Of a stretch of 37,276 bases of DNA, positions 7,271 to 15,705 are shown piece by piece. Each line of letters opens with the position of its first letter. Position 1 is the stretch's first letter. The translations under genes and the position numbers were made by a program. The stretch is from JALHFZ01 sp964483085 (GTDB lineage: Bacteria; Synergistota; Synergistia; Synergistales; Aminobacteriaceae). Location: assembly GCA_964483085.1 (NCBI GenBank), contig CAYZZX010000011.1, positions 1 through 37,276 of the forward strand. Direction: 5' to 3'. The notes under the pieces were generated by a model, which searched no databases, was not told where the DNA came from, and worked only from the letters and a program-made list of their open reading frames with translations.

Positions 7271-8557
7271 ATGAAGCTCGAACTGCATAGAGTAAAGATA
7301 AACAAGTTGGCCTGGGGGAACGAGACCTCGGCTAAAGACGGCCTTCTCACGATAAATAAGGAAGAGCTGCTGGCGTTGCTCCGCAAAGATGAACGCCTCG
7401 CAAAGGTCGACCTTGACTTCGCCTCTCCCGGAGAGAGCGTCCGCATACTTCCCGTGAAGGACGTCGTGGAACCCCGCTACAAGCTGGAAGGTCCCGGCGG
7501 CGTCTTCCCCGGCATGATCTCCGACGTCGATACCGTAGGAGAGGGCAAAACCCTCGTCCTTTCCGGCGCTGCTGTTGTGACCACCGGCAAGATCGTCCGC
7601 TTTCAGGAGGGGATCATCGACATGAAGGGGCCGGGAGCTGAGTACACGCCCTTCTCCCAGACCTGCAACGTCGTTGTGATCCTTGAGAACACTGAAGGGC
7701 TCGACAAGCACGACTACGAAACTGCCTGCAGAATGGCCGGCCTCAAGACGGCGACCTATCTCGCCCACAAGTGCCTCGGCGCATCGGTCGATTCCGTGGA
7801 GACCTATGAGACTCCCAGCCTGAAGGACGCCATGGTTGCTCACAAAGGGCTCCCGAAGGTGGCCTATCTCTACATGCTTCAGTCTCAGGGGCTTCTTCAC
7901 GACACCTACCTCTACGGTGTGGACGTGAAGAAGATTCTGCCCACCTTCCTCAATCCCACGGAGGTCATGGACGGCGCCATCGTGTCGGGCAACTGCGTGT
8001 CCGCATGCGACAAGAACAACACCTACGCTCACCAGAACAACCCCTTGATCCATCAGCTGTTCAAACGCCACGGCAAGGATTTCAACTTCCTCGGATGCAT
8101 CGTGACCAACGAGAACGTCACCCTCGCCGACAAGAAACGATGCTCTTCCTATTCGATCAATCTCGCGAAAACCCTTGGTGTTGACGGCCTGCTCATCTCC
8201 GAGGAAGGCTTCGGCAACCCTGACGCCGACCTCATCATGAACTGCTGGAAGGCCGAACAGGCGGGGATCAAGACGACCCTGCTCACCGACGAGTATGCCG
8301 GGCAGGACGGAGCAAGTCAGTCTCTGGCCGACTCCACGCCCGAAGGGGACGCCTGCGTCACCGCCGGAAACGCCAACGAAGTGGTGGTCCTTCCTCCCAT
8401 GGACAGGGTCATCGGCGTTCCCGAAGAGGCGAACGTCATCGCCGGCGGCTGGCAGGGATCCCTTGCCGAGGACGGCACCATCACTGTGGAGCTCCAGGCG
8501 ATCCTGGGGGCCACGAGCGAACTCGGATTCACAAAGCTCGGCTGCTACACCATATAG
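7271..8557 (+). CDS. grdE: Glycine reductase component B, proprotein GrdE (pyruvoyl subunits)
   Basis: GrdE (428 residues) is made as a proprotein and cleaved into the two smaller subunits of protein B, which binds glycine through a pyruvoyl group as a Schiff base. The self-cleavage site is visible as SGNCVSACDKNN. The Asn-Cys bond at residues 241/242 corresponds to the known processing site, and Cys242 would become the pyruvoyl group. The flanking family sequence is intact (KINKLAWGNET at the N-terminus, PTFLNPTEVMDGAI before the site, LGATSELGFTKLGCYTI at the end). The ATG at 7271 has AAAGGGGGA upstream, and trxA ends 36 nt before. A glycine substrate rather than sarcosine or betaine is suggested by the glycine riboswitch and the grdE-grdB-grdC-grdD order. 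Confidence 0.97.
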   Translation: MKLELHRVKINKLAWGNETSAKDGLLTINKEELLALLRKDERLAKVDLDFASPGESVRILPVKDVVEPRYKLEGPGGVFPGMISDVDTVGEGKTLVLSGAAVVTTGKIVRFQEGIIDMKGPGAEYTPFSQTCNVVVILENTEGLDKHDYETACRMAGLKTATYLAHKCLGASVDSVETYETPSLKDAMVAHKGLPKVAYLYMLQSQGLLHDTYLYGVDVKKILPTFLNPTEVMDGAIVSGNCVSACDKNNTYAHQNNPLIHQLFKRHGKDFNFLGCIVTNENVTLADKKRCSSYSINLAKTLGVDGLLISEEGFGNPDADLIMNCWKAEQAGIKTTLLTDEYAGQDGASQSLADSTPEGDACVTAGNANEVVVLPPMDRVIGVPEEANVIAGGWQGSLAEDGTITVELQAILGATSELGFTKLGCYTI

Positions 8558-8561
8558 CTGA

Positions 8562-8702
8562 TCCGGAAAGTACATCCGCGAAGAATGCGACGGAGCTGCC
8601 CGGAAAGATCAGATCAGCATGATGGTAGCTGTGCTCGATCCTGAGAAGCCGGCAGAAGCCGTCCAGGGCATTCGCGGGCAGTACAGCAGGTACGCCCTAT
8701 AA
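8562..8702 (+). pseudogene. grdA: Remnant of grdA (C-terminal ~45 codons of glycine reductase selenoprotein A)
   Basis: The 162 nt between grdE and grdB are where grdA normally lies, but grdA needs about 150-160 codons. One frame here is open from 8562 to TAA 8700-8702. It reads like the tail of GrdA: CDGAARKDQISMMVAVLD, then GIRGQYSRY near the end. This aligns by eye without gaps to the recalled family C-terminus (YDEQIGMMEMVLD, SIREQFGKF). The N-terminal two thirds are gone, including the CxxU selenocysteine active site. No start codon with a ribosome site precedes the fragment, though ATGs at 8619 and 8622 could start a short peptide. The simplest reading is an internal deletion of grdA. 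A deletion or collapse in assembly is the alternative. A functional grdA would have to be elsewhere. Confidence 0.75.
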
Positions 8703-8719
8703 ATGGGGAGGGAAAAATT

Positions 8720-10027
8720 GTGACCTATAGAATCATTCATTACATCAATCAGTTTTATGCGGGAATCGGCGGAGAGGAAAAGGCCGATATTACACCCGAG
8801 ATCCGCGAAGGCGTCGTCGGGCCGGGGATGGCCCTGAAGGCCGCCCTTCGGGACGAGGCGGAGATCGTAGCAACGGTCATCTGCGGCGACTCCTATTACG
8901 CCTCAAACCTCGAAAAGGCGTCGGATGAAATCATCGAAATGATGAAGAAGTATTCCCCCGACGCGGTTGTTGCAGGCCCAGCCTTCAACGCGGGGCGCTA
9001 CGGTACCGCCGCGGGCGGCATCTGCGAGGCAGTGAGCAAGCAGCTTGGAATCCCCGTGGTTTCGGCCATGTATCCGGAAAATCCGGGCGTGGATCTTTAC
9101 AAGAAGAGCTGCTATATCGTTGAGACCAGCGACAGTGCAGCGGGCATGCGCAAGGCAATCCCCGCCATGGCATCAATTGTCCTCAAGCTGCTGAAGGGAG
9201 AACCGCTCGGTTCCCCCTCCGAGGAAGGGTACATCGAACGGGGCATCAGAAAGAACAAGTTTTATGAAAAACTCGCCGCCGAGCGTGCCGTGGATATGTT
9301 CACGGCAAAGCTTCACGGCAAGCCCTTCGTGACGGAATATCCCATGCCCGTCTTCGACCGTGTGGAGCCGAGCCCTCCGGTGACGGACATGAAGAACGCC
9401 GTGATCGGCCTCGTCACCTCCGGAGGCATCTGCCCGGGAGGCAACCCTGATCACATCGAGGCCTCCAGCGCGAGCAAATTCGGTGAATACGACATCACAG
9501 ATATCAACGACCTCGTCTGCACCGAGTACTGCACGGCCCACGGCGGGTACGACGCAACCTATGCCGATCAGGACCCTGATCGGGTGCTCCCCGTGGACGT
9601 CCTTCGGGACATGGAGAAAGAAGGGGTCTTCAAAAAACTCCATAACAAATTCTACAGCACCGTGGGCAACGGAACCTCCGTCGCCAGCTCACAGCGCTTC
9701 GGAATCGAAATGGCCCGGAGAATGATCGCCGACGGAGTCACCGCGGTCATCCTCACATCCACCTGAGGAACCTGCACTCGTTGCGGTGCAACGATGGTCA
9801 AGGAAATCGAGCGGGCCGGCCTTCCGGTGGTTCATGTGTGCACCATTGTCCCCATCTCCCTGACGGTGGGAGCGAACCGGATCATTCCGGCCGTCGCGAT
9901 CCCGTACCCCTTCGGAGATCCGAACAGAACTCCCGAGGAGGAGAAAGAAATCCGACGCAATCTCGTGGAAAAGTCATTGAAAGCGCTCCAGACGGAAGTC
10001 ACGGAACAGACCGTATTCACTGACTGA
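8720..10027 (+). CDS. grdB: Glycine reductase component B selenoprotein GrdB (in-frame UGA = selenocysteine)
   Basis: GrdB is the large, selenocysteine-containing subunit of protein B. Its selenolate attacks the Schiff-base-bound glycine and passes a carboxymethyl group to GrdA. The gene runs through a TGA at 9764-9766. Before it the protein reads MIADGVTAVILTST. After it, in the same frame, comes GTCTRCGATMVKEIERAG and the rest of the family C-terminus, ending at TGA 10025-10027. Selenocysteine is residue 349 of 435, the expected site (TSTUGTCTRCG). The GTG start at 8720 has GGGGAGGG 7 nt upstream. A gene finder that treats UGA as stop would split the gene into 8720-9766 and 9794-10027. That split is not a frameshift. 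Selenocysteine insertion needs selA/B/C/D, none of which is in the window. Confidence 0.96.
9764..9793 (+). promoter_or_regulatory. Selenocysteine codon with downstream hairpin (candidate SECIS)
   Basis: The UGA at 9764-9766 is followed at once by sequence able to fold. TGCAC 9773-9777 pairs with GTGCA 9786-9790 around TCGTTGCG. Alternatively CGTTGC 9779-9784 pairs with GCAACG 9788-9793 around a 3-nt loop. Bacterial SECIS elements sit in this position and are read by SelB. Which fold is used cannot be decided by eye. Confidence 0.6.
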
Positions 10028-10039
10028 TTGTCATAACCT

Positions 10040-10069
10040 GGAGGCCCGGCTTGCCGCCGGGCCTCCTCT
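10040..10069 (+). other. Stable GC-rich hairpin between grdB and grdC
   Basis: An 11-bp perfect stem pairs 10040-10050 with 10056-10066 around TTGCC, in the 76-nt gap between grdB and grdC. The run after it (TCTTCAG) is too poor in U for a strong terminator. It may be a partial attenuator, or an mRNA-stability or processing element that sets different levels for components B and C. Confidence 0.6.
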
Positions 10070-10103
10070 TCAGCAGATCACAGCACAAGGAGGTTGGAAG
10101 AGC

Positions 10104-11636
10104 ATGGCCAACGTTGGTATCAGGGGGTACGCGTACTGCCTGAATCACGCGCCCGAACTCGGTTATCACTACGGAGTCACCCCCTACGTCGAGAGAGAGA
10201 CAAAAGGAGAGACGGACTTTATCAAAGAACTGCCCTCCCATCAGCAGAGCTGGAAAGAGGCGAAGGATTACGCTCCGAACCAGGCCTATATTGGTGGTAT
10301 CACCCTCGAAAAACTCGCTGAGTCCCCTCAGCCCTGGTATGAACATCGCCTGACGGAGAGTTCACGGTACGGCAATTACGGTGAAATCATGCCCGAGGAC
10401 GAATTTATCGGGCTTATGGATATATGCGACGTCTTCGACATCATCTGGCTCGAAAAGGACTTTGCCGCCTCAGTGCGGACGAAGCTCGAGGCGAGCCCGG
10501 TGATGAACGAGAAAATACTCGCTCGCCTTGAAGAGGGGCGTCCCCTGAATGAGATCGAGGCGGAGGTGCGGGACAAAAGAGCCCTTCCCCTCTTCATCGA
10601 AGGGAAGGTCGTCGGATGTGCCCGGAACGGCCACGAACTCGATGAGTGTCTCTTCGCCTACGTCCTGCTGGAGAATATTGCCTGCAAGACGGGAGGGGTT
10701 CTCTCACTGCTTCACCTGCTGAAAAATACCGGCATGGCGCCCGAAGAGGTGGATTTCGTCATCGAATGCTCCGAAGAAGCCGCCGGAGACATGAACCAGC
10801 GGGGCGGAGGCAACTTCGCCAAGGCCGTGGCGGAGATCGCCGGATGCGTGAATGCCAGCGGATTCGATGTCCGGGCGTTCTGCGCCGGTCCGGTGTGCGC
10901 CATGATCGACGCAGCGGCTCAGGTGGCCTCGGGGGCGAGAAAGAACTGCGTCGTCCTTGCCGGAGGTGCCATCCCGAAGCTCTACATGAACGGACGGGAT
11001 CATGTCAAGAAAAAGATGCCGGCCCTTGAGGACTGCCTCGGAAATTTCGCCATCCTCCTCGTTCCCGATGATGGAACGCACCCCACCATGCGCCTCGACG
11101 TCCTCGGCAAGCATACGGTGGGTGCAGGCTCCTCTCCTCAGGCCGTCACCACTGCCCTCATCCTCGATCCTCTGGAAAGGGCAGGGCTCTCCTTCCTCGA
11201 CGTAGATAAGTATGCCGCGGAGCTTCATATCAACGAGATCACCCTTCCCGCCGGAGCGGGGGATGTTCCTCTGGCGAGCATCAAGATGACTGCGGCCCTT
11301 GCGGTCATGAAAAATGCTATAGAGAAAGCGGATATGATGACCTTCGTAAAGGAGCGGGGCCTTCCCGGATTCGCCCATACCCAGGGGCATATCCCCTCGG
11401 GAGTTCCCTATGTCGGCCACGCGTGCGATGCCCTCAAGGAGGGCACGATAAAGCGGGCCATGATCATCGGCAAGGGGAGCCTCTTCCTCGCCCGCCTCAC
11501 AAACCTCGCCGACGGTGCGTCCTTCCTTCTCGAACCGCCAACAGGCAAAAAACCCGGAGCTGCAGCGGCTTCGAAAGACGATATCAAGGCCCTTCTTCTC
11601 GAAGTTCTCTCCGAACTGTCGGAAAAAATTGACTGA
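10104..11636 (+). CDS. grdC: Glycine reductase component C, beta subunit GrdC
   Basis: GrdC (510 residues) is part of protein C, which releases the acetyl group from selenoprotein A and yields acetyl phosphate with GrdD. It has a thiolase/FabH-like fold. Family features visible are the N-terminal GIRGYAYCLNHAPELGYHYG, the EAAGDMNQRGGGNFAKA segment near residue 226 and the putative nucleophile region CAGPVCAMIDAAAQ near residue 265. GFAHTQGHIPSGVPYVGHA near residue 430 belongs to the C-terminal half. The ATG at 10104 follows AAGGAGG. It is followed by grdD after a gap of 14 nt. The last ~25 residues (Ala/Lys-rich) look like a poorly conserved tail. Confidence 0.96.
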   Translation: MANVGIRGYAYCLNHAPELGYHYGVTPYVERETKGETDFIKELPSHQQSWKEAKDYAPNQAYIGGITLEKLAESPQPWYEHRLTESSRYGNYGEIMPEDEFIGLMDICDVFDIIWLEKDFAASVRTKLEASPVMNEKILARLEEGRPLNEIEAEVRDKRALPLFIEGKVVGCARNGHELDECLFAYVLLENIACKTGGVLSLLHLLKNTGMAPEEVDFVIECSEEAAGDMNQRGGGNFAKAVAEIAGCVNASGFDVRAFCAGPVCAMIDAAAQVASGARKNCVVLAGGAIPKLYMNGRDHVKKKMPALEDCLGNFAILLVPDDGTHPTMRLDVLGKHTVGAGSSPQAVTTALILDPLERAGLSFLDVDKYAAELHINEITLPAGAGDVPLASIKMTAALAVMKNAIEKADMMTFVKERGLPGFAHTQGHIPSGVPYVGHACDALKEGTIKRAMIIGKGSLFLARLTNLADGASFLLEPPTGKKPGAAAASKDDIKALLLEVLSELSEKID

Positions 11637-11650
11637 AGGGGGTGAGAAAT

Positions 11651-12799
11651 ATGACTGATCTTCGACATCTTGTAGGAGAAGCCCTTCGGGAGATTATAAC
11701 GGAATCCCGCACGGGGGGGCCCAGCATCTCCGTGGGCCTCATGGCCCGGGGGAGCGAGCTCGGCCCGGAGGAACTCGCCCGAGGCGCCAGGCTCGCCGCT
11801 GAAAGAACCCCCCGCCTTGAGCCTGTGCTCATCGGCCCCAGAATTCCGGGGTTCGAAGATCTCTCCTGGATTGAGACTGAGGACAGCGACAACGCCGTAG
11901 CCGAGGGAATGGAGTGCGCTCTCTCGGAGGGCAGAATCTCCGGCGCCGTCGCCCTTCACTACCCCTTCCCCCTCGGCGTCTCCACCATGGGGCGGGTGCT
12001 GACCCCCGCCCGGGGAAAGTCCATGATCATTGCATCGTCCACCGGGACCTCAGCGGTCTCAAGGGTGGAGGCCATGGTGCGCAATGCCCTCTACGGCACG
12101 GCGACCGCTAAGGCACTGGGGATTGAAAACCCCACGGTGGGGATCCTGAATGTGGACGGAGCCCAGCTCGTCTTCAAGGCGCTGAAACAGCTGAAGGAGA
12201 AGGGCTATCCTCTTTCCTTCGGTGAGAGCGTCCGCAAGGAAGGCGGAACGATTCTCCGGGGCAACGATATTCTTGTGGGAGCCGTAGATGTATGCGTCAC
12301 CGACACCCTGACGGGCAATGTCCTGATGAAGATGTTCTCGTCCTTCACCACGGGGGGCTCCTATGAATCCCTCGGATGGGGGTACGGTCCGTCTGTCGGA
12401 GAAGGATGGAAGAAAATCATCTCCATCATCTCCCGGGCCTCGGGATCTCCGGTAATTGCAGGAGCCCTTGAATACACTGCGGAGGTCATCGCCGGAAAAC
12501 TTACGGAAAAAATTGCCGGCGAAATCTCAGGAGCGAAGCAGGCGGGGCTGGACGGAATTCTGGCCGGTCTTCAGCCGGCGGCTCCTACGGCCGAGACAGT
12601 GGCAATGCCCCCCGAGGAGCCCACGGATGAGGAAATTCAGGGCATCGACGTCCTCTCCATCGAGGACGGCGTGAAGGCCCTCTGGAAAGAGGGAATCTAT
12701 GCCGAATCCTCCATGGGGTGCACAGGTCCTGTGATTAAGCTTCCCGCCCGCCATATGGAAAAAGCGGAGGGAATTCTGAGAGACAAAGGATATATTTGA
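11651..12799 (+). CDS. grdD: Glycine reductase component C, alpha subunit GrdD
   Basis: GrdD (382 residues) is the acetyltransferase-like subunit of protein C, related to PlsX/phosphotransacetylase. It takes the acetyl group from the selenoprotein and forms acetyl phosphate, the ATP-yielding product. Conserved segments include ALHYPFPLGVSTMGRVLTPA, GTATAKALGIENPTVGILN and DVCVTDTLTGNVLMKMFSSF. The C-terminal motif SSMGCTGPVIK carries the catalytic cysteine, residue 357 from this start. I prefer the ATG at 11651, 7-8 nt after AGGGGGTGA, to the GTG at 11642 that lies within that Shine-Dalgarno. It is the last gene of the operon and is closed by a terminator at 12801. Confidence 0.95.
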   Translation: MTDLRHLVGEALREIITESRTGGPSISVGLMARGSELGPEELARGARLAAERTPRLEPVLIGPRIPGFEDLSWIETEDSDNAVAEGMECALSEGRISGAVALHYPFPLGVSTMGRVLTPARGKSMIIASSTGTSAVSRVEAMVRNALYGTATAKALGIENPTVGILNVDGAQLVFKALKQLKEKGYPLSFGESVRKEGGTILRGNDILVGAVDVCVTDTLTGNVLMKMFSSFTTGGSYESLGWGYGPSVGEGWKKIISIISRASGSPVIAGALEYTAEVIAGKLTEKIAGEISGAKQAGLDGILAGLQPAAPTAETVAMPPEEPTDEEIQGIDVLSIEDGVKALWKEGIYAESSMGCTGPVIKLPARHMEKAEGILRDKGYI

Positions 12800-12800
12800 T

Positions 12801-12837
12801 AAAAAAAGAAGGCTCTTTGAGCCTTCCTTTTTTTACT
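12801..12837 (+). terminator. Terminator of the glycine reductase operon
   Basis: A perfect 8-bp stem pairs GAAGGCTC 12808-12815 with GAGCCTTC 12819-12826 around TTT. It is preceded by seven A and followed by an eight-base T-rich run. It begins two bases after the grdD stop. Confidence 0.93.
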
Positions 12838-12840
12838 TTT

Positions 12841-13024
12841 CAAGTGGTATAATTTTGTGAAACGGTGCACTTCAGCCGAAATTCGCATCAGGGGGTGAGA
12901 TATGAAGCCGCCATAATAAGATGTTCATGAACCGATGGAGAATATCCGCCATTTTCAATCATGAGACGTTGTTCTTTTTGAGCGAATCTGCTCATTCAAT
13001 GATGTGAGAGGGGGAATCGGAAGT
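12841..13024 (+). promoter_or_regulatory. Leader region of the alanine/glycine symporter with a TATAAT box and a 4-codon ORF
   Basis: A TATAAT at 12848-12853 lies right after the grd terminator. No convincing -35 element is seen, because that position falls in the terminator T-run. About 50 nt later GGGGGTGA (12893-12900) precedes a minimal ORF, ATG-AAG-CCG-CCA-TAA (12902-12916, MKPP). The symporter ATG follows 108 nt further on. The rest of the leader shows only weak inverted repeats, such as GAGC/GCTC near 12980. The promoter is moderately supported; the mini-ORF may be chance. Confidence 0.4.
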
Positions 13025-14419
13025 ATGAACGCAATTATGGAAATGAACGGTTTTGTCAACAGCATTGTCTGGGGTCCGTGGATGCTCACGCTCCTCGTGG
13101 GAACAGGCGTCTACCTGACGGTTGTTCTCGGACTTCCCCAGCTTCGCTATTTCGGTCTTATGTTTAAGGAAGTTTTCGGCAACCTGGGCAAGAAATCAGA
13201 CAGTGAGGGAACCATCTCCTCCTTCGCCGCCCTTTCCACGGCCCTCGCCTCCACTGTGGGCACGGGAAATATCGCAGGCGTTGCCACGGCCCTCCACCTC
13301 GGCGGCCCCGGCGCGCTCTTCTGGATGCTCATCTCCGCCATCTTCGGCATGACGACGAAGTTTGCCGAAGTGTCTCTGGCGGTCCGCTTCCGTGAAAAGG
13401 ACTCTCTGGGCAACTGGAGGGGCGGAACCATGTACGTCCTCGAAAAGGGCGCCAAACAGAAATGGCTCGCCTGGCTCTTCGCCTTCTTCGGGTTCTTCGC
13501 CTCCTTCGGTATCGGCTGCGCAGTGCAGGCCAACTCCACCGCCGAGGGATTCCTTCTCGGCTTCGGCATTCCCACAGTCTGGACCGGCGTTGCCGTGGCC
13601 ATACTGACAGCCCTCGTCATCATCGGCGGACTGAAGAGGATCTCCGACGTCACCACCTACCTTGTTCCCTTCATGGCTATCTTCTATATTATCGGCGCAC
13701 TCATCGTTGTGTTCACCCATATGGACCAGATTCCCCTCGCCCTCGGCAATGCGGTGAAATATGCCATCAGTGACCCCATGGCCATGCCCGGCGCTATCGC
13801 GGGATGGGCTGTCAAGGTCGCTCTCACCAAGGGTATCGCCCGGGGCGTCTTCTCCAATGAAGCGGGCCTCGGCTCCGCTCCCATGGTCCACGCTACTGCA
13901 ATGGTGGACCATCCGATCCGCCAGGGCATGTACGGCCTCTTCGAGGTCTTCACGGACACCATCGTCATCTGCACCCTGACGGCCCTCACCATCCTCACCA
14001 GCGGAGTGCTCACGGGGAGCCCTGAACTCTCGGGCGCCCAGCTTACCCTCTCCGCCTTTACAGTCGTCCTCGGAAATACAGGCACCATGATCCTCGCCGT
14101 TGGGCTCGCCCTCTTCTCCTTCTCCACCATTCTCGGCTGGTACTGGTACAGCGAGACCTGCGGGGTCTACATCTTCGGAAACAAGGTCATCCCCTTCCTG
14201 AAGGTGTTCTGGGTCGCCCTCATCGTCGTTGGAGCAGCGGGAGGTGTTCTCCTCGGGAATGCCGCGCAGTTCCTCACCAACCTCTGGGACCTCTCCGACA
14301 CCCTCAACGGTCTCATGGCGGCACCGAACCTCGTGGCCCTTCTCATCCTCTCCGGCGAAATGCGCCGCCTTGTGAAGGATTTCGACGAGAAGCGCCGTTC
14401 GGGAAAAATCAAAATCTAA
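13025..14419 (+). CDS. Alanine/glycine:cation symporter (AGCS family)
   Basis: The 464-residue integral membrane protein belongs to the sodium:alanine/glycine symporter family, with about 11 hydrophobic helices. Family motifs visible are LSTALASTVGTGNIAGVATA and GGPGALFWMLISAIFGM in the first third. The substrate-site block GIARGVFSNEAGLGSAP lies near residue 280, and GWYWYSETC is in the C-terminal part. I use the ATG at 13025, which follows GAGAGGGGG. The longer frame from GTG 13004 would put that Shine-Dalgarno inside the gene. It sits between the grd operon and alanine racemase, which suits uptake of glycine and D/L-alanine; the actual substrate is inferred. It has its own leader, so it is not simply part of the grd transcript. 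Confidence 0.95.
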   Translation: MNAIMEMNGFVNSIVWGPWMLTLLVGTGVYLTVVLGLPQLRYFGLMFKEVFGNLGKKSDSEGTISSFAALSTALASTVGTGNIAGVATALHLGGPGALFWMLISAIFGMTTKFAEVSLAVRFREKDSLGNWRGGTMYVLEKGAKQKWLAWLFAFFGFFASFGIGCAVQANSTAEGFLLGFGIPTVWTGVAVAILTALVIIGGLKRISDVTTYLVPFMAIFYIIGALIVVFTHMDQIPLALGNAVKYAISDPMAMPGAIAGWAVKVALTKGIARGVFSNEAGLGSAPMVHATAMVDHPIRQGMYGLFEVFTDTIVICTLTALTILTSGVLTGSPELSGAQLTLSAFTVVLGNTGTMILAVGLALFSFSTILGWYWYSETCGVYIFGNKVIPFLKVFWVALIVVGAAGGVLLGNAAQFLTNLWDLSDTLNGLMAAPNLVALLILSGEMRRLVKDFDEKRRSGKIKI

Positions 14420-14453
14420 GAGCTGCAGCACTATGATTTTCATGTAAAAAACC

Positions 14454-14487
14454 AAAGAAGGGGCGGAGTTTCCGCCCCTTCTTTGTG
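14454..14487 (+). terminator. Hairpin terminator between symporter and alr
   Basis: A perfect 14-bp stem pairs 14454-14467 with 14471-14484 around GTT. The T-run is short and partly inside the stem (TTCTTTGTG), so termination may be incomplete and allow some read-through into alr. Confidence 0.65.
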
Positions 14488-14511
14488 AATCAGGAAGGGA
14501 GATGTCCCATC

Positions 14512-15624
14512 ATGCATCGCGCCACTCGAATGGAAGTCAGCCTGAAGAATATAGTCTCTAATTTTCACGCCGTCCGAACCCATGTGGGCCCGAACCCCGA
14601 GATTTACGCCGTGGTGAAGGCCGATGCCTACGGCCACGGCGCCGTTCCCGTCGCCTCCGCTCTTTTAGAGGGAGGGTGCAGACGGTTCGCCGTGGCGATC
14701 CCCGACGAGGCCTTCGAGCTCCGGGAGGGGGGGATCACCGCCCCGATCCTCGTCCTCGGCCCCTCCCCCGAGCGTTCCGCCCGGGAATATGTGCGCCATG
14801 AAATAACTCCGGCCGTCACCGATCTTGCCTTCGCCCGGGCGCTCAGCGTCGAGGCGGTGAGGGCTGAAAAGAAAGCGAAGGTCCATGTGAAGGTGGATAC
14901 GGGGATGGGGCGCATCGGCTTCCTCCCCCGGGATATGCCCGAAGTGCTTGACGAACTTTCCCTTTTGCCAGGCATCACCATTGAGGGAATGTTCACCCAC
15001 TTCGCCGTGGCCGACGAGGCGAGGCTTGAATATACGGCCCATCAGTTCGACGGGCTGACCCGGTCCCTCGAGGCAGCCGAAAAGAAAGGAATTTCCATTC
15101 CTCTCCGCCATGCCTGCAACAGCGCAGGAGTCCTCGCCTGCCCGGACAAGTATCTCGACGCTGTCCGCCCCGGAATCATCCTTTACGGTATGTGGCCTTC
15201 GCAGGAGTGCCCCCGTCCCATCTCCCTGTTGCCCACCTTCGAGGTGAAAACTGAAGTCGCCTTCGTGAAAGACCTCCCCGCCGGAAGCGGCGTCGGCTAC
15301 GGTCTCCGCTATATGACGAGGGGAACGGAACGGATTGCCGTCCTCCCCGTGGGGTATGCCGACGGCTATTCCCGGGCTCTTTCAATGAAGCTTGACGTCC
15401 TCATCGGCGGTAAGAGAGTTCCCCATAGCGGCAACATCTGCATGGACCAGACCATGGTGAATGTCACGGGGATGGATGTGAAGTCGGGAGACGAGGTAGT
15501 TCTCCTGGGACGGCAGGGGGATGAAGTGATCACCCCCGAGGAGGTCGGTGCTCTGAGAAATACCCTGAATTACGAGGTCCCGATCATGTTTTTGAAGCGG
15601 GTGCCCCGGGTCTACACTTCCTAA
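14512..15624 (+). CDS. alr: Alanine racemase
   Basis: This PLP enzyme interconverts L- and D-alanine for peptidoglycan and, in amino-acid fermenters, for D-alanine use. The PLP lysine is Lys36 in VVKADAYGHG, and the second catalytic base is Tyr263 in GVGYGLRYM. Other family blocks are HVKVDTGMGRIGF, GMFTHFAVAD, RHACNSAG and RPGIILYG. Its 370 residues are normal. I chose the ATG at 14512 because AGGAAGGGAG precedes it. The longer frame from GTG 14485 begins at the foot of the terminator hairpin. Its position directly after an alanine-family symporter suggests a functional pair. Confidence 0.97.
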   Translation: MHRATRMEVSLKNIVSNFHAVRTHVGPNPEIYAVVKADAYGHGAVPVASALLEGGCRRFAVAIPDEAFELREGGITAPILVLGPSPERSAREYVRHEITPAVTDLAFARALSVEAVRAEKKAKVHVKVDTGMGRIGFLPRDMPEVLDELSLLPGITIEGMFTHFAVADEARLEYTAHQFDGLTRSLEAAEKKGISIPLRHACNSAGVLACPDKYLDAVRPGIILYGMWPSQECPRPISLLPTFEVKTEVAFVKDLPAGSGVGYGLRYMTRGTERIAVLPVGYADGYSRALSMKLDVLIGGKRVPHSGNICMDQTMVNVTGMDVKSGDEVVLLGRQGDEVITPEEVGALRNTLNYEVPIMFLKRVPRVYTS

Positions 15625-15705
15625 GACTAGACCGATTCTTCTCTTTTCTTTCCCCCTCCTGCGGGTATAATTGGAGGCAGTGCTATTTCATAAGGAGGGT
15701 TTTTC

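Noticed and set aside
8559..8561. TGA just before the grdA remnant as a selenocysteine codon
   Set aside because: The surrounding residues do not match the GrdA active site (CFVCU), and the fragment that follows belongs to the far C-terminus.
6734..8575. 613-codon minus-strand open frame across grdX, trxA and grdE
   Set aside because: Antisense shadow; the plus strand encodes three recognised proteins with ribosome sites, while this frame shows no family motifs.
9764..10027. Premature stop or frameshift in grdB, giving two separate genes
   Set aside because: The same frame continues past the TGA with exact GrdB family sequence, and the TGA falls on the known selenocysteine position.
13196..14455. 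419-codon minus-strand open frame
   Set aside because: Antisense to the AGCS symporter; the product is a hydrophilic low-complexity stretch, typical of the complement of membrane-protein codons.
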